Assembly (NCBI RefSeq): GCF_014207705.1
Contig: NZ_JACHIU010000001.1
Location: 3,960,501-4,024,500, forward strand
Reading direction: 5' to 3'
DNA length: 64,000 nt
Source: Sphaerisporangium rubeum
GTDB lineage: Bacteria; Actinomycetota; Actinomycetes; Streptosporangiales; Streptosporangiaceae
Shown: positions 1 to 9,260 of the stretch, one piece after another
Layout: the number at the start of each line of letters is the position of its first letter
Numbering within the stretch: the first letter of the stretch is position 1
Made by a program: the position numbers and the translations under genes
Notes under the pieces: generated by a model
Seen by the model: only the letters and a program-made list of their open reading frames with translations
What the model was told of the DNA's origin: nothing
Database searches by the model: none

Positions 1-1901
1 TTGGCGGTGAGGTCCGGCACGTCGACGTTGCCCTGGTCGTCGCAGGCCACCACGACGACCCGCATGCCGGCCATCACGGCGCTCGCGGCGTTGGTGCCGT
101 GCGCGGACGACGGGATGAGGCAGACGTCGCGCGCGTCGTCGCCGTTGGCCCGGTGGTAGGCGCGGATGGCGAGCAGGCCGGCGAACTCGCCCTGCGAGCC
201 GGCGTTCGGCTGGAGCGACACCGCGGCGTACCCGGTGACCTCGGCGAGCCAGCTCTCCAGGTCGCCGATGAGCCGCAGGTACCCCTCGGCCTGTCCGGCC
301 GGCGCGTAGGGGTGGACGCCGGCGAACTCCGGCCAGGTGATCGGCTCCATCTCGGTCGTCGCGTTGAGCTTCATGGTGCAGGACCCGAGCGGGATCATGG
401 ACCGGTCGAGCGCGATGTCCTTGTCCTGGAGCCTGCGCAGGTAGCGCAGCATGGACGTCTCGGAGTGGTGCGCGGAGAACACCGGGTGGGTGAGGTAGCC
501 GGTGGTGCGCAGCAGCCCGGCGGGGAGCGCGTCGGCGGTGGCGGTGTCGAGGTCGTCCAGTACGGCGTCCGCGCAGCCGAACGCCTCCCACACATCGCGC
601 AGGTGGCCGGCCGTGGTGGTCTCGTCGCAGGTCACGCCGACGTGGTCGGGCCCGTCCTGCCGCAGGTTGACGCCGAGCGCGACGGCCGCGGCGACGATCT
701 CGCCGGCCCGGCCCGGGACGTGGGCCCGCACGGTGTCGAAGAACTCGTCGTGGACGACCTCGACGCCGCCGGCGCGCAGCCCGGCGGCGAGGACGGCCGC
801 GTGGCGGTGCACGCGCTGCGCGATGCGCCGCAGGCCTTCGGGGCCGTGGTAGACGGCGTACATGGAGGCGATGACGGCGAGCAGGACCTGCGCGGTGCAG
901 ATGTTGCTCGTGGCCTTCTCACGGCGGATGTGCTGCTCGCGGGTCTGCAGGGCCAGCCGGTACGCCTGGTGGCCGTCGGCGTCCTTGGACACGCCGACGA
1001 GACGGCCGGGGAGCTGGCGCTGCAGGCCCTCGCGCACCGCCATGTAGGCGGCGTGCGGCCCGCCGAACCCGAGCGGCACGCCGAAACGCTGGGTGGAGCC
1101 GATCGCGATGTCGGCCCCGAGGGTGCCGGGGGCCTCCAGCAGGGTGAGGGCCAGCAGGTCGGCGGCGGCGACGACGAGCGCGCCGCGCTCGTGGGCCGCT
1201 TCGGCGACCGCCTGGAAGCCGGCGAGCCTGCCGCTCGCGCCGGGGTACTGCACGAGCACGCCGAAAAGATCTCCCTCGGGGAGGCCGGCGGCGAGGTCGG
1301 CCTCGACCAGTTCGATGCCGAGCGGCTCGGCCCGGGTGGCCAGCACGGCCTTGGTCTGCGGCAGCGCGTCGGCGTCCACCACGAAGCGGACGCCTCGGCC
1401 GCGGCCGGCCCGGTGGGCCAGGGTCATCGCCTCGGCGGCGGCGGTGGCCTCGTCGAGCAGCGAGGCGCCGGCGACGTCGAGGCCGGCGAGGTCGGACACC
1501 ATGGTCTGGAAGTTGAGCAGCGCCTCCAGGCGACCCTGCGAGATCTCCGGCTGGTAAGGGGTGTAGGCGGTGTACCAACCGGGGTTCTCCAGCAGGTTGC
1601 GCCGGATGACCGCCGGGGTGATGGTGTCGTGGTAGCCGAGCCCGATCATGGAGGTCAGCACGCGGTTACGGCCCGCGAGGTCGCGCAGCTCGGCGACGGC
1701 CTCGGTCTCGCTCGCGGCCCGCGGCAGGTCGAGCGGCTTGTCGGCGCGGATGGCGCCGGGTACCGCGACGGCGACCAGGTCGGCCACCGAGGCGTAACCG
1801 ACGGCTTGGAGCATGCGGGCCTGTTCGGCGTCGGAGGGGCCGACGTGCCGGGTGACGAACGGCGGTGCGGACAGGTCGCGAAGCGGTGACCGATCGGTCA
1901 T
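1..1901 (-). CDS. gcvP: Glycine dehydrogenase (decarboxylating), P-protein of the glycine cleavage system, 3' end outside window
   Basis: PLP-dependent P-protein that decarboxylates glycine and passes the aminomethyl group to the lipoylated H-protein. The ATG at 1901 opens [10 protein letters not shown] and 633 codons are inside the window. Recognisable stretches are the N-terminal [13 protein letters not shown], the [19 protein letters not shown] segment, [18 protein letters not shown] and, near the window edge, [11 protein letters not shown] and [14 protein letters not shown]. The family is usually about 950 residues, so roughly the C-terminal third, including the expected PLP lysine, lies beyond position 1. 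The gene stands alone behind a tandem glycine riboswitch and is followed upstream by the conserved merR/BFN/ftsR/garA group. Expression is probably switched by glycine. Identification is secure; completeness cannot be judged. Confidence 0.96.
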   Translation of the reverse strand, partial: MTDRSPLRDLSAPPFVTRHVGPSDAEQARMLQAVGYASVADLVAVAVPGAIRADKPLDLPRAASETEAVAELRDLAGRNRVLTSMIGLGYHDTITPAVIRRNLLENPGWYTAYTPYQPEISQGRLEALLNFQTMVSDLAGLDVAGASLLDEATAAAEAMTLAHRAGRGRGVRFVVDADALPQTKAVLATRAEPLGIELVEADLAAGLPEGDLFGVLVQYPGASGRLAGFQAVAEAAHERGALVVAAADLLALTLLEAPGTLGADIAIGSTQRFGVPLGFGGPHAAYMAVREGLQRQLPGRLVGVSKDADGHQAYRLALQTREQHIRREKATSNICTAQVLLAVIASMYAVYHGPEGLRRIAQRVHRHAAVLAAGLRAGGVEVVHDEFFDTVRAHVPGRAGEIVAAAVALGVNLRQDGPDHVGVTCDETTTAGHLRDVWEAFGCADAVLDDLDTATADALPAGLLRTTGYLTHPVFSAHHSETSMLRYLRRLQDKDIALDRSMIPLGSCTMKLNATTEMEPITWPEFAGVHPYAPAGQAEGYLRLIGDLESWLAEVTGYAAVSLQPNAGSQGEFAGLLAIRAYHRANGDDARDVCLIPSSAHGTNAASAVMAGMRVVVVACDDQGNVDVPDLTA

Positions 1902-1944
1902 GAGGCTCTCCTGACGTGGCTCGGAGCAGGCGCGCGGCCGCGCC

Positions 1945-2182
1945 TGGTCTCCCCCTCTGTCAGCGCGACGACCTCGCCGCGACCTGAGAGCTTCACCCCC
2001 GGGAGGGGCTTGCACCGTCGGTGAGGCACGCCTGGCGGGCACGCCTACTTTCCAGAGTGGCCTCGCCCGCGCGGTACAGGGTGCCTGAGAGATTCCGGGG
2101 AGGTTGCTCCTTCGGCGCCCGGGTCACACGCACGCGCCGCCGTGGCGGCGCGTGCCCGCACCCGGGTCTCTCCCGCGCGGGG
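1945..2182 (-). ncRNA. Tandem glycine riboswitch in the gcvP leader
   Basis: Reading the minus strand, the leader contains GGGAGAGACCCGGG, then CGAAGGAGCAA, then a first CTCAGGCACC (around 2080-2090). A second, similar block follows: CACCGACGGTGCAAGCCC, CTCTCAGGTC (around 1981-1990) and GACAGAGGGGGAG ending near 1945. The repeated CGA-GGnGCAA and CTCAGG cores, with a short GAGGCCACTCTGG linker, are the hallmark of two cooperative glycine aptamers. It ends about 45 nt before the gcvP ATG, as expected for control of glycine cleavage by glycine. End points are approximate. Confidence 0.9.
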
Positions 2183-2243
2183 TCGAAAGCTTCACCGCCA
2201 ATGGTACCGGCCGCCCCCCGGCAGGGGGCACCCCTACCCGGCC

Positions 2244-2867
2244 TCAGCCGGTGCGGCGGGCCCGCCTGCGCTGTGCGAGCTCGTCACCGGGGTGCTCGGC
2301 GAAAGGGTCACGATCAGCCGGTTCCGCACGCTCCCCGGGCAGCTCGGCCAGGGTGCCCTCCACCTCGCGCCAGACGCCGCCGAGAGCGATACCGAACACG
2401 CCCTGGCCGCCTTCCAGCAGGTCGATCACCTCGTCGGCCGAGGTGCACTCGTAGACGCTGACCCCGTCGCTCATGAGGGTGATCTGCGCCAGGTCGTCCA
2501 CACCGCGCTGGCGCAGGTGCTGGACGGCGGTGCGTATCTGCTGCAGGGACACCCCGGTGTCCAGGAGGCGCTTGACGACCTTGAGGACCAGGATGTCGCG
2601 GAAGCTGTACAGCCGCTGTGAGCCCGAGCCGTGCGCGGCCCGCACCGACGGCTCGACGAGCTGGGTGCGTGCCCAGTAGTCCAGCTGCCGGTAGGTGATG
2701 CCGGCCGCCGAGCACGCCGTCGGGCCGCGGTATCCCACGTCGGCGGGGAGCGACCCGGGCCGCTCGCCGAACAGCAGGCCCTGCTCGCCCGCGCGCTCAC
2801 GTGCCGACTGACGCTGAGCCCGATCGCGCTGGCCGGCCGACTTGCCCTCGCCGCTGCTGACCGCCAC
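2244..2867 (-). CDS. MerR-family transcriptional regulator (second MerR of the garA-gcvP group)
   Basis: DNA-binding regulator of the MerR superfamily, counterpart by position of Rv1830. The winged HTH is around YRGPTACSAAGITYRQLDYW and RTQLVEPSVR, with the SQRLYSFRDILVLKVVKRLL helix typical of MerR and no effector-binding cysteines. The GTG at 2867 was chosen because GGAGG sits six bases before it, giving 207 aa; an ATG at 2891 would add eight residues but lacks a Shine-Dalgarno sequence. A good promoter lies 75-105 bases upstream, so the gene may be transcribed apart from the BFN gene. It sits between the BFN-family gene and the gcvP riboswitch. Target genes are unknown. Confidence 0.88.
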   Translation of the reverse strand: MAVSSGEGKSAGQRDRAQRQSARERAGEQGLLFGERPGSLPADVGYRGPTACSAAGITYRQLDYWARTQLVEPSVRAAHGSGSQRLYSFRDILVLKVVKRLLDTGVSLQQIRTAVQHLRQRGVDDLAQITLMSDGVSVYECTSADEVIDLLEGGQGVFGIALGGVWREVEGTLAELPGERAEPADRDPFAEHPGDELAQRRRARRTG

Positions 2868-2941
2868 TGCGGACCTCCGGCTTTCTCTCATCCCACGGTC
2901 TGATCTGGGGGTTCGTGAATTACAACCGTGGGTTCACTTGC

Positions 2942-2970
2942 ACCGTAGGACCGGCGGCATGCTCAGTCAA
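2942..2970 (-). promoter_or_regulatory. Predicted sigma-70-type promoter for the MerR gene, with an overlapping imperfect operator
   Basis: On the minus strand TTGACT (2965-2970) and TACGGT (2942-2947) are separated by 17 bp, a near-consensus housekeeping promoter. Just downstream, GTGAA and TTCAC form an inverted repeat with a 13-bp spacer around the expected start of transcription (about 2914-2936), which could be an autoregulatory site. Prediction only. Confidence 0.6.
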
Positions 2971-3014
2971 CGATCCCGCTCGGCGCGTCGTGAAGCGTAA
3001 ATAGCCCGACATGG

Positions 3015-3485
3015 TCAACCGGCACGCCCGAAGTCCTCAGGCGTGATGTTGTCCAGGAACTCGCGGAACTTCTCGACCTCGTCCTCCTGGTCGTCCGGGA
3101 TGATCACACCTGCCTCGCGGACGACGTCCTCGCTCGCGAAGATGCCGGCCCCGGTCCGCAGGGCCAGCGCGATCGAGTCGGACGGCCGCGCGCTCACCTC
3201 CACGCCGTTGGAGAACACCAGGTCGGCGAAGAAGATGCCGTCACGCAACGCGACGATGTTGACCGTCTGCAGCCGGACCCCGAGCGCCTCGATCACGTCC
3301 TTGAACAGGTCATGCGTGAGCGGCCTCGGCGGCGGCTCCTCGGCCTGTGCCAGAGCGATGGCCGTGGCCTCGGTCATCCCTATCCAGATCGGCAGATACC
3401 GCTCGCCCTTCGCCTCCTTGAGCAAGACGATGGGCTGATTGGAGGGCATCTCCACCCGGACCCCCACGACCTCCATCTGCAACAC
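3015..3485 (-). CDS. Bifunctional nuclease (BFN/DUF151) family protein
   Basis: Member of the BFN/DUF151 family, some plant members of which have DNase and RNase activity; the role in actinomycetes is not established. The core MEVVGVRVEMPSNQPIVLL, the IWIGMTEATAIALA helix and the HDLFKDVIEALG segment are characteristic. The GTG at 3485 (V-L-Q-M-E-V-V) has GGAG six bases upstream and yields 156 aa, the usual family length; a longer frame reaching 3569 adds 28 residues of low-complexity Arg/Ala sequence and is rejected. The C-terminus is acidic (DDQEDEVEKF). It lies between two MerR genes in the conserved garA group, as Rv1829 does. A nuclease activity for this protein is inferred only from the family name. 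Confidence 0.9.
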   Translation of the reverse strand: MLQMEVVGVRVEMPSNQPIVLLKEAKGERYLPIWIGMTEATAIALAQAEEPPPRPLTHDLFKDVIEALGVRLQTVNIVALRDGIFFADLVFSNGVEVSARPSDSIALALRTGAGIFASEDVVREAGVIIPDDQEDEVEKFREFLDNITPEDFGRAG

Positions 3486-3615
3486 AGGCGACTCCGTCTC
3501 AGTGGTCGCCGGCCCGCTTCGGGCCTGCTCCCTCGCGGCTCTCGGCTCGCGGCGTGACCATCGCCGCAAACCTCAACGTAACATCCCCGCACCCCGAAAT
3601 GTCCGGGTGCCTCGG

Positions 3616-4281
3616 TCAACGACCCAGAATGCCGCGCAGGGCGTCCTTCACGAGAGCCGAGTGCAGGTCGAGCAGCAATCCGGACAACTCATGCGCGGTC
3701 TGCTCGGCCTGCCCGGCGGCGCCGGGAGCACGCCGGCGCAGCAGCGGCGCCACGGCCTGCTCCACGAGGCCGGCCTCGCGCTCGGCGGCGGCCCGCAGGA
3801 CGCGAAGGTGGCGGGGGTGCAGCCCGTAGGCCGCCAGAGCGCCGCAGGCCCGGGCCACGGCGAGCGCCTCGGCGTCGTACCGCCGGGCCATGGGGGTCAC
3901 CAGGCCGTAGTCCTCCAGCTCCGACAGGGTCTCGTCGTCGAGCCCCGCCGCCTCGCACAGCTCGGCGCGGCCGAGCCGCACCTCGGGCTGCGCGGAGTCC
4001 AGGGAACGAGGACCGGTGCCGTCGTGGCCCGCGGTGTCGAGGTGGTCCTTGATCACGCGCAGCGGGAGGTAGCGGTCACGCTGCGCGGTCAGGATGAAGC
4101 GCAGCCGCTCCACGTCGGCGTGGGTGAACTTGCGGTACCCGGAGGGGGCCCGCTCGGGCTCGATGAGCCCCTCCCCCTCCAGGAACCGGATCTTGGAGAC
4201 GGTGATGTCGGGAAAGTCGGGACGCAGGAGCTCGAGGACCTCCCCGATGCTCATGTACGCCCTGGCGGCCTGCGCGCCCAT
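3616..4281 (-). CDS. ftsR: FtsR-like MerR-family regulator (Rv1828 type)
   Basis: MerR-family regulator matching Rv1828 and the corynebacterial FtsR, which activates ftsZ transcription. N-terminal winged helix: MSIGEVLELLRPDFPDITVSKIRFLEGEGLIEPERAPSGYRKF, where the IRFLEGEGLI and GYRKF wing are diagnostic. The rest is helical (LRVIKDHLD, ALAVARACGALAAYGLHPRHLRVLRAAAEREAGLV), without metal-binding cysteines. ATG at 4281 is preferred, with GGGGAC upstream; a GTG one codon earlier is possible. It starts 13 bp after the garA stop, so the two are likely cotranscribed. The link to cell division is taken from the Corynebacterium ortholog and is not shown by this sequence. Confidence 0.88.
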   Translation of the reverse strand: MGAQAARAYMSIGEVLELLRPDFPDITVSKIRFLEGEGLIEPERAPSGYRKFTHADVERLRFILTAQRDRYLPLRVIKDHLDTAGHDGTGPRSLDSAQPEVRLGRAELCEAAGLDDETLSELEDYGLVTPMARRYDAEALAVARACGALAAYGLHPRHLRVLRAAAEREAGLVEQAVAPLLRRRAPGAAGQAEQTAHELSGLLLDLHSALVKDALRGILGR

Positions 4282-4293
4282 CACCGTCCCCGA

Positions 4294-4800
4294 TCACGCA
4301 CGCGTGAGGAACACCAGCCGGAACTTGCCGATCTGGACCTCGTCGCCGCCGGTCAGCGGGTGCTCCTCGATGCGCTCGCGGTTGACGTAGGTGCCGTTGA
4401 GGCTGCCGACGTCGCGTGCGGTGAAGTAGCCGCCGCGGCGGTAGAACTCGGCGTGGCGCCGGGACACCGTGACGTCGTCGAGGAAGATGTCGCTCTCGGG
4501 GTGACGCCCCGCCGTGGTCAGGTCGCTGTCGAGCAGGAACCGGCTTCCGGCGTTCGGACCGCGCATCACCACCAGCAAGGCGGTGCCCGGTGGCAATTGC
4601 TCCACCGCCGCCCGGTCCGGCAGGAGCGTCTGTCCTGTGGCCTCGCCGTCCATCGCCTCGATCCCGCTGAGGGAGATCGTGGAGGTGGTGTCCCCAGGCG
4701 TATTGCTTTCGACGCGGTTCAACGGCGAACCGCACCGAGAGCAGAAACGGGCGTCCTCAGGGTTGGCGTGGCCGCACTGAGTGCAGTAGACGCTCGGCAT
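4294..4800 (-). CDS. garA: GarA/OdhI-type FHA-domain regulator with N-terminal zinc ribbon
   Basis: Phospho-dependent inhibitor of the 2-oxoglutarate dehydrogenase complex in the GarA/OdhI family. Residues 6-23 form a four-cysteine zinc ribbon (C6, C9, C20, C23). DTTSTISLSG (about 37-46) is the phospho-acceptor segment carrying the two threonines phosphorylated by PknG/PknB in mycobacteria. The FHA domain spans about 75-165, with GRHPESDIFLD, VSRRHAEF and SLNGTYVN providing the phosphothreonine-binding loops. The protein is 168 aa. The zinc ribbon is an N-terminal extension that I believe is absent from mycobacterial GarA. It is first in a probable operon with ftsR, and a promoter is visible upstream. 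The 2-oxoglutarate dehydrogenase target is inferred from orthologs. Confidence 0.94.
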   Translation of the reverse strand: MPSVYCTQCGHANPEDARFCSRCGSPLNRVESNTPGDTTSTISLSGIEAMDGEATGQTLLPDRAAVEQLPPGTALLVVMRGPNAGSRFLLDSDLTTAGRHPESDIFLDDVTVSRRHAEFYRRGGYFTARDVGSLNGTYVNRERIEEHPLTGGDEVQIGKFRLVFLTRA

Positions 4801-4901
4801 CGGATCGGCTCGGCCTCCTACCGCGAAGTCGCGGCGACGGTGCTCGGTGCGGCGTGCCTCGGTGCTTCGCTTCTCAAGATTGCTCAGACTGCGAATGCCG
4901 C

Positions 4902-4931
4902 AACCTATGCTGTTCGAGTGGCGAAGGTCAA
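4902..4931 (-). promoter_or_regulatory. Predicted promoter of the garA-ftsR operon
   Basis: TTGACC (4926-4931) and TAGGTT (4902-4907) on the minus strand are separated by 18 bp, about 100 bp before the garA ATG. It is the best sigma-70-like match in the 4801-5159 gap, which otherwise holds no convincing gene or hairpin. Confidence 0.5.
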
Positions 4932-5159
4932 GACGAAGTCAGGCCGCTGGGACGGACATGCTGCTGGTCGGGCTCGTTCGAGTCATCGCTGACGGGGGCT
5001 CGCGTGATGGTGAACGGCGCTCGCCCCTCGCTCCTTCCGACTCGGCTCGCCGCGCCGGTCCAAAGCTACCGCCCGCCGCGCCCTCCGGTCCATGCGGCGC
5101 GCCGTGCGAATGCGCCAGAAATCGGGCTGTTTCCCACGTAACGGGCGGTTCCTCTGGCG

Positions 5160-7661
5160 TCACGGTCCGACCGCCTGCTCCACCACCCGGGCCCAGCGTT
5201 CCAGCAGGGCCTGCGCCACGTCAAGATCGTCGGCCTCGGCCCACAGATGCGTGACCGCCTCGGCGGGGTCGGGCAGGATGAGGGCCCACCCGCCGTCCTC
5301 CTCGACGACCCGCACGCCGTCGGTGGTGTCCAGACGGTAGCCGTCGGCGGCCTCCACGACCGATCGCATCACGGCGCCCTTGGCGGCCCACGGCGTCGGC
5401 ACGGTGCGCTTGAGCAGCTTGGCGCGCGGGATGCGCGCGTCGATCTGGCTCAGCGAGAGCCGGGTGCGGGCCACCAGCCCGAGCAGCCGCAGGAACGACG
5501 CCATGCCGTCCACGGTGGCCGCGAACTCCGGCACGATGAACCCGCCCCTGCCGTCCGCCGCGAAGATCAGGTCGGGGTCGGTCGCGGCCGAGGTGAGCGC
5601 GTCCAGCGCCGTCGGCGTCCACTGCACCTGCGCGCCGTGGAACCGGCACACCTGCTCGGCCACGCGCGTGGTGGTCACCGGCAGCGCCACCCTGCCGCCG
5701 CGCCGCTCGGCGGCCACCAGGTCGAGCACGACCAGCAGCGCACGCTCCTCGCTGATGAACTGGCCCATCTCGTCCACCAGAGAGATGCGCTCCCCCACGG
5801 TGTCGAACCGCACCCCGAACGCGGCCCTGGAGGACGCCACGAGCTCGGCGAGCCGCTGCAGGTCCCTGCGGCGCTCGGCCAGGGTCTCGGTGGGTGAGGC
5901 GTCGTCCAGGCGGTTGTTGACGGTCAGCACGTCCACGCCGACCCGGCCGAGCAGGGTCGGCAGCACCAGCGAGGAGGTGCCGCCGGCGCAGTCGATCACG
6001 ACCTTCATCTCGGCGTCCCGCACACCGGACATGTCGATGCAGCGCAGCAGCTCGCGCGCGTAGTCCTCCACGGCGCGCGCGGAGAAGCTCAGCTCGGCGA
6101 TCTCGCCGGGGAACGCGCGCCGGAACTCCTGCCGGGAGAACACCCGCTCCAGCTTGCGCTGGGCCCCCTGGGACAGGTCCGCGCCGTTGTGGTCCATGAA
6201 CACGATGTCGACGCTCTGCGGGTCGCCGGGTGTGGTGCGCAGCGCGATGCCGCCGGAGGCGGTGCCGTTGGCGGTGTGGAAACGCGCCACCGGCAGCGCG
6301 GCGGCCTCCAGGTCGAGCACGTTGACGGCGCTGGCGTTGAGCGCGCTGATCACCGCGCGCTTGAAGGCGCGCGCCGCGCGGGAGGAGTCGCGTGAGGTGA
6401 TCACCGACTCGCCCTTCTTCAGCGTGGTGGCGTAGGCGCTGGCGAGCCGCACGCACAGCTCCGGGGTGATCTCGACGTTGACCAGCCCGGACACGCCGCG
6501 CGGCCCGAACAGGCTGCGCTGGCCGCGCGACTCCCAGATCACGCTGGTGTTGACGACGGCGCCGGCCTCGATGGTCTTGAACGGGTAGATCTTCACGCCG
6601 GAGGAGACGTAGGCCTCGGCCTCGATCACGCACTCGTCGCCGACGATCGCGTTCTCCTCGATCCTGGCGCCGGTCATGATGTCGGTGTTCTTGCCGACCA
6701 CGCAGCCGCGCAGGTTGGCGCTCGGGCCGATGTAGACGTTGTCGTGGACGACGGCGCGGTGCAGGAAGGCGCCTTCCTTGACCACGACGTTGTCGCCGAG
6801 CACGGTGTACTCGCGCAGCTCCGCGCCGGCCTCGACCTTGGCGTAGCCGCCGATGTACAGCGGGCCCTTGAGGACGGCCTCGGGGTCCACCGAGGCGCCT
6901 TCGGCCACCCACACCCCAGGCGACAGCTCGAAGCCGTCGGGGTCCAGGCGCACCCGGCCCGACAGCGCGTCGGCCTGGGCCTTGAGGTAGCTCTCGTGGG
7001 TGCCGACGTCCTCCCAGTACCCGGAGGCGACGTAGCCGTACAGCGGCGCGCCGCGCTCCAGCAGCTTGGGGAACACGTCGCCGGACCAGTCGACCGCCAC
7101 CCCCGGGGCGACCTCGTCCAGGACCTCGGGCTCCATGATGTACACGCCGGTGTTGACGGTGTCGGAGAAGACCTGGCCCCAGGTGGGCTTCTCCAGGAAG
7201 CGCTGCACCCGGCCCTGGTCGTCCACGATGATGATGCCGAACTCCAGGGGGTTCGGCACCCGCTTGAGCCCGATGGTGACCAGTGCGCCGTTCTCCTCGT
7301 GGAACCTGATCATGTCGGTGAGGTCGATGTCGGTCAGCGCGTCGCCGGAGATGACGAGGAAGCGCTCGTCGCGCAGTTTGTCCGCGGCGTTCTTGACGCT
7401 GCCGGCGGTGCCGAGGGGGACCTCCTCGGTGGCGTAGTGGAGGCTCATGCCGAGCTCGTCGCCGTCGCCGAAGTAGTTGCGCACCAGCGCGGCGAGGAAC
7501 TGCACCGTCACCACGGTCTCGGTGAAGCCGTGGCGTTTCAGCAGCCGCAACACGTGTTCCATGATGGGCCGGTTGACCACCGGGAGCAGCGGTTTGGGCT
7601 GGTTGGCGGTCATCGGCCGCAGCCGAGTGCCCTCACCGCCCGCCATCACGACGGCCTTCAC
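5160..7661 (-). CDS. Mannose-1-phosphate guanylyltransferase-like protein with left-handed beta-helix and a degenerate phosphomannomutase-like C-terminal domain
   Basis: 833-aa nucleotidyltransferase of the type annotated as GDP-mannose pyrophosphorylase. Residues 1-230 are the NTP-transferase domain, opening [18 protein letters not shown] with the [11 protein letters not shown] loop. About 240-370 is a hexapeptide left-handed beta-helix (repeats such as [17 protein letters not shown] and [18 protein letters not shown]). About 375-833 resembles the phosphoglucomutase/phosphomannomutase superfamily, but the catalytic Ser loop (TASHNP) is not recognisable near residue 465 and the DxDGDR metal loop is replaced by FDTVGER near 615. 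The mutase half is therefore probably not catalytic. GTG start at 7661 has GGAGGG six bases upstream. It follows the CDP-alcohol phosphatidyltransferase gene, suggesting a cell-envelope glycolipid role. Nucleotide and sugar specificity are not certain. Confidence 0.85.
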   Translation of the reverse strand: MKAVVMAGGEGTRLRPMTANQPKPLLPVVNRPIMEHVLRLLKRHGFTETVVTVQFLAALVRNYFGDGDELGMSLHYATEEVPLGTAGSVKNAADKLRDERFLVISGDALTDIDLTDMIRFHEENGALVTIGLKRVPNPLEFGIIIVDDQGRVQRFLEKPTWGQVFSDTVNTGVYIMEPEVLDEVAPGVAVDWSGDVFPKLLERGAPLYGYVASGYWEDVGTHESYLKAQADALSGRVRLDPDGFELSPGVWVAEGASVDPEAVLKGPLYIGGYAKVEAGAELREYTVLGDNVVVKEGAFLHRAVVHDNVYIGPSANLRGCVVGKNTDIMTGARIEENAIVGDECVIEAEAYVSSGVKIYPFKTIEAGAVVNTSVIWESRGQRSLFGPRGVSGLVNVEITPELCVRLASAYATTLKKGESVITSRDSSRAARAFKRAVISALNASAVNVLDLEAAALPVARFHTANGTASGGIALRTTPGDPQSVDIVFMDHNGADLSQGAQRKLERVFSRQEFRRAFPGEIAELSFSARAVEDYARELLRCIDMSGVRDAEMKVVIDCAGGTSSLVLPTLLGRVGVDVLTVNNRLDDASPTETLAERRRDLQRLAELVASSRAAFGVRFDTVGERISLVDEMGQFISEERALLVVLDLVAAERRGGRVALPVTTTRVAEQVCRFHGAQVQWTPTALDALTSAATDPDLIFAADGRGGFIVPEFAATVDGMASFLRLLGLVARTRLSLSQIDARIPRAKLLKRTVPTPWAAKGAVMRSVVEAADGYRLDTTDGVRVVEEDGGWALILPDPAEAVTHLWAEADDLDVAQALLERWARVVEQAVGP

Positions 7662-7747
7662 TGATCACCCTCCGGATGTCGTGTCACGGTGGCATCCGGG
7701 ACGCGCGCGCCCGGCGTTCGATGGGACCCGCCGCGGCGGTCCCCACG

Positions 7748-8326
7748 TCATGCCCGGCTCGCCCCGCCGATGAGCCGGAGCCCCTGAACGACGTACAGTG
7801 CCCCCGCCCACCAATACAGACCTGTTCCCCAGATGGCAAAGGCCCATCCCAGGATTCGGGCCACCTCCGCGTACCACCCGTCGTGGGAGGCCAGGAACAG
7901 CAAAGGGAAGGCGTACAGAAGACCCGCGGTGGCGGCCTTGCCGAGAAAGTGCACCGGCAGCGCGGTGCCGAGGCCGTGACGGCGCAGGACCGGCACGCAG
8001 GCGATCAGCACCAGGTCGCGCGCGATGAGTGACGCGGCCAGCCACCACGGGATCACCTCGCGGAGGGTCAGCCCGATGAGGGTCGCGAGGATGTACAGGC
8101 GGTCGGCCAGCGGGTCGAGCATGCGGCCCACCCGGCTCGTCTGGTCCCAGGCGCGCGCCAGTTTGCCGTCGAGCCAGTCGGAGAACCCCGCCAGCATCAG
8201 CAAGGCGAGGGCCCAGCCGTCGGCCTTCGGGCCGAGCACGAGCCACAGGAACACCGGCACTCCGAGCAGGCGGAGCATGCTCAGTGCGTTAGGAACCGTC
8301 CAGATACGGTCCTCGGCGGCGCTCAC
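7748..8326 (-). CDS. CDP-alcohol phosphatidyltransferase family protein
   Basis: Integral membrane enzyme that exchanges CMP of a CDP-alcohol for an acceptor alcohol. The signature DGKLARAWDQTSRVGRMLDP followed by LAD fits the family motif DG(x)2AR(x)8G(x)3D(x)3D, including all metal-binding aspartates. Several hydrophobic helices follow (LSMLRLLGVPVFLWLVLG, WALALLMLAGF, LLYAFPLLFLA, AIWGTGLYWWAGALYVV). The GTG at 8326 has GGGGGAG six bases upstream and gives 192 aa; the frame continues upstream without family similarity. The next gene on the strand is the guanylyltransferase-like gene, 86 bp away, and the two may form an operon. Acceptor (glycerophosphate, inositol phosphate or other) cannot be assigned. 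Confidence 0.9.
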   Translation of the reverse strand: MSAAEDRIWTVPNALSMLRLLGVPVFLWLVLGPKADGWALALLMLAGFSDWLDGKLARAWDQTSRVGRMLDPLADRLYILATLIGLTLREVIPWWLAASLIARDLVLIACVPVLRRHGLGTALPVHFLGKAATAGLLYAFPLLFLASHDGWYAEVARILGWAFAIWGTGLYWWAGALYVVQGLRLIGGASRA

Positions 8327-8609
8327 CTGCGGCTCCCCCCTCACGACCATGACCTCGTCACCCGTCCCCTGTGTGCCGCGGCGTACCGTGTGTGCCCGCG
8401 CACGCCTCCGCGTGCCCGTTCGCGGCGCTGATGACGACCCTATCCGGTGGGAGGCGCACGCGGCGGGAGAGCCCTCGCGGCTTCCCTGGCCGTGTGGCGC
8501 GGCGGTTCCGCTCCGCCGGCCGTCCCCGGCACAGCGGCGAATCCGTCCGGGGTGAGATCGTCCGCCGGAGGGAGGTGAACGGAGTGCTTTGTCGTTTAAG
8601 GTCAGGTCC

Positions 8610-9206
8610 ATGGCCAATGACTCCGCAGTGTTCTTCGGGCAGTTCGTCCGGTCGCCCGGCACCACCGGGGCCGTGGCGCCGAGCTCACGCCGCCTGGCCA
8701 GGGCGATCGCCTGCCCGGTGCCGGAGCGGGGAGATCCGGTGATCGTGGAGCTCGGGCCGGGGACCGGCGCGTTCACCGCGGAGATCCAGCGCAGGCTGGG
8801 TGGACGCGGTCATCACCTGGCGGTCGAGATCAACCCCAGGCTGGCCGAGCTGCTCGCCGGCCGTCACCCCGCCGCGCAGGTCGTCGTGGACGACGCCGCC
8901 GAGCTGCCGCGCATCCTCACCGAGCGCGGCCTCGACCGGGCCGACGCGGTGATCAGCGGCCTGCCGTGGGCCGCGTTCTCCCCTTCGGTGCAGGACCGGC
9001 TGCTCGCCGCGATCACCGCGGCGCTGGCGCCGGCCGGAGCGTTCACCACCTTCGCCTATGTGCACGCGCGCACGCTGCCGCCGGCGCTGCGTTTCCGGCG
9101 GCTGCTCGGCACGGCGTTCGAGGAGGTCGTGCAGAGCCGCACCGTGTGGGGCAACGTGCCGCCGGCGTTCGTGTACCACGCGCGGCGGCCACGCGCGGCG
9201 GGCTGA
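8610..9206 (+). CDS. Class I SAM-dependent methyltransferase (phospholipid N-methyltransferase / rRNA adenine methyltransferase-like fold)
   Basis: 198-aa methyltransferase. VIVELGPGTGAFTAEIQRRL is motif I of the Rossmann fold, HHLAVEINPRLAELL is motif II, and ADAVISGLPWAAF resembles the N-L-P-(Y/W) motif region of KsgA/PmtA-type enzymes. The opening FFGQFVRSPGTTGAVAPSSRRLA is typical of the actinobacterial PmtA-like group. ATG at 8610 was preferred, with AAGG eight to ten bases upstream; a TTG at 8589 is possible. It is divergent from the phosphatidyltransferase gene. A phospholipid substrate is suggested by the family resemblance only; a small-molecule or protein substrate cannot be excluded. 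Confidence 0.82.
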   Translation: MANDSAVFFGQFVRSPGTTGAVAPSSRRLARAIACPVPERGDPVIVELGPGTGAFTAEIQRRLGGRGHHLAVEINPRLAELLAGRHPAAQVVVDDAAELPRILTERGLDRADAVISGLPWAAFSPSVQDRLLAAITAALAPAGAFTTFAYVHARTLPPALRFRRLLGTAFEEVVQSRTVWGNVPPAFVYHARRPRAAG

Positions 9207-9260
9207 CGCCGCCCCTCCCGGCCGAATCGCGTTCTAGTATGGCGCCTCGACGGGAATGGA

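Noticed and set aside
99-1889. Long plus-strand open frame antisense to gcvP
   Set aside because: Low-complexity Gly/Val/Arg composition without any family motif; it is the usual GC-rich shadow of the real minus-strand gene.
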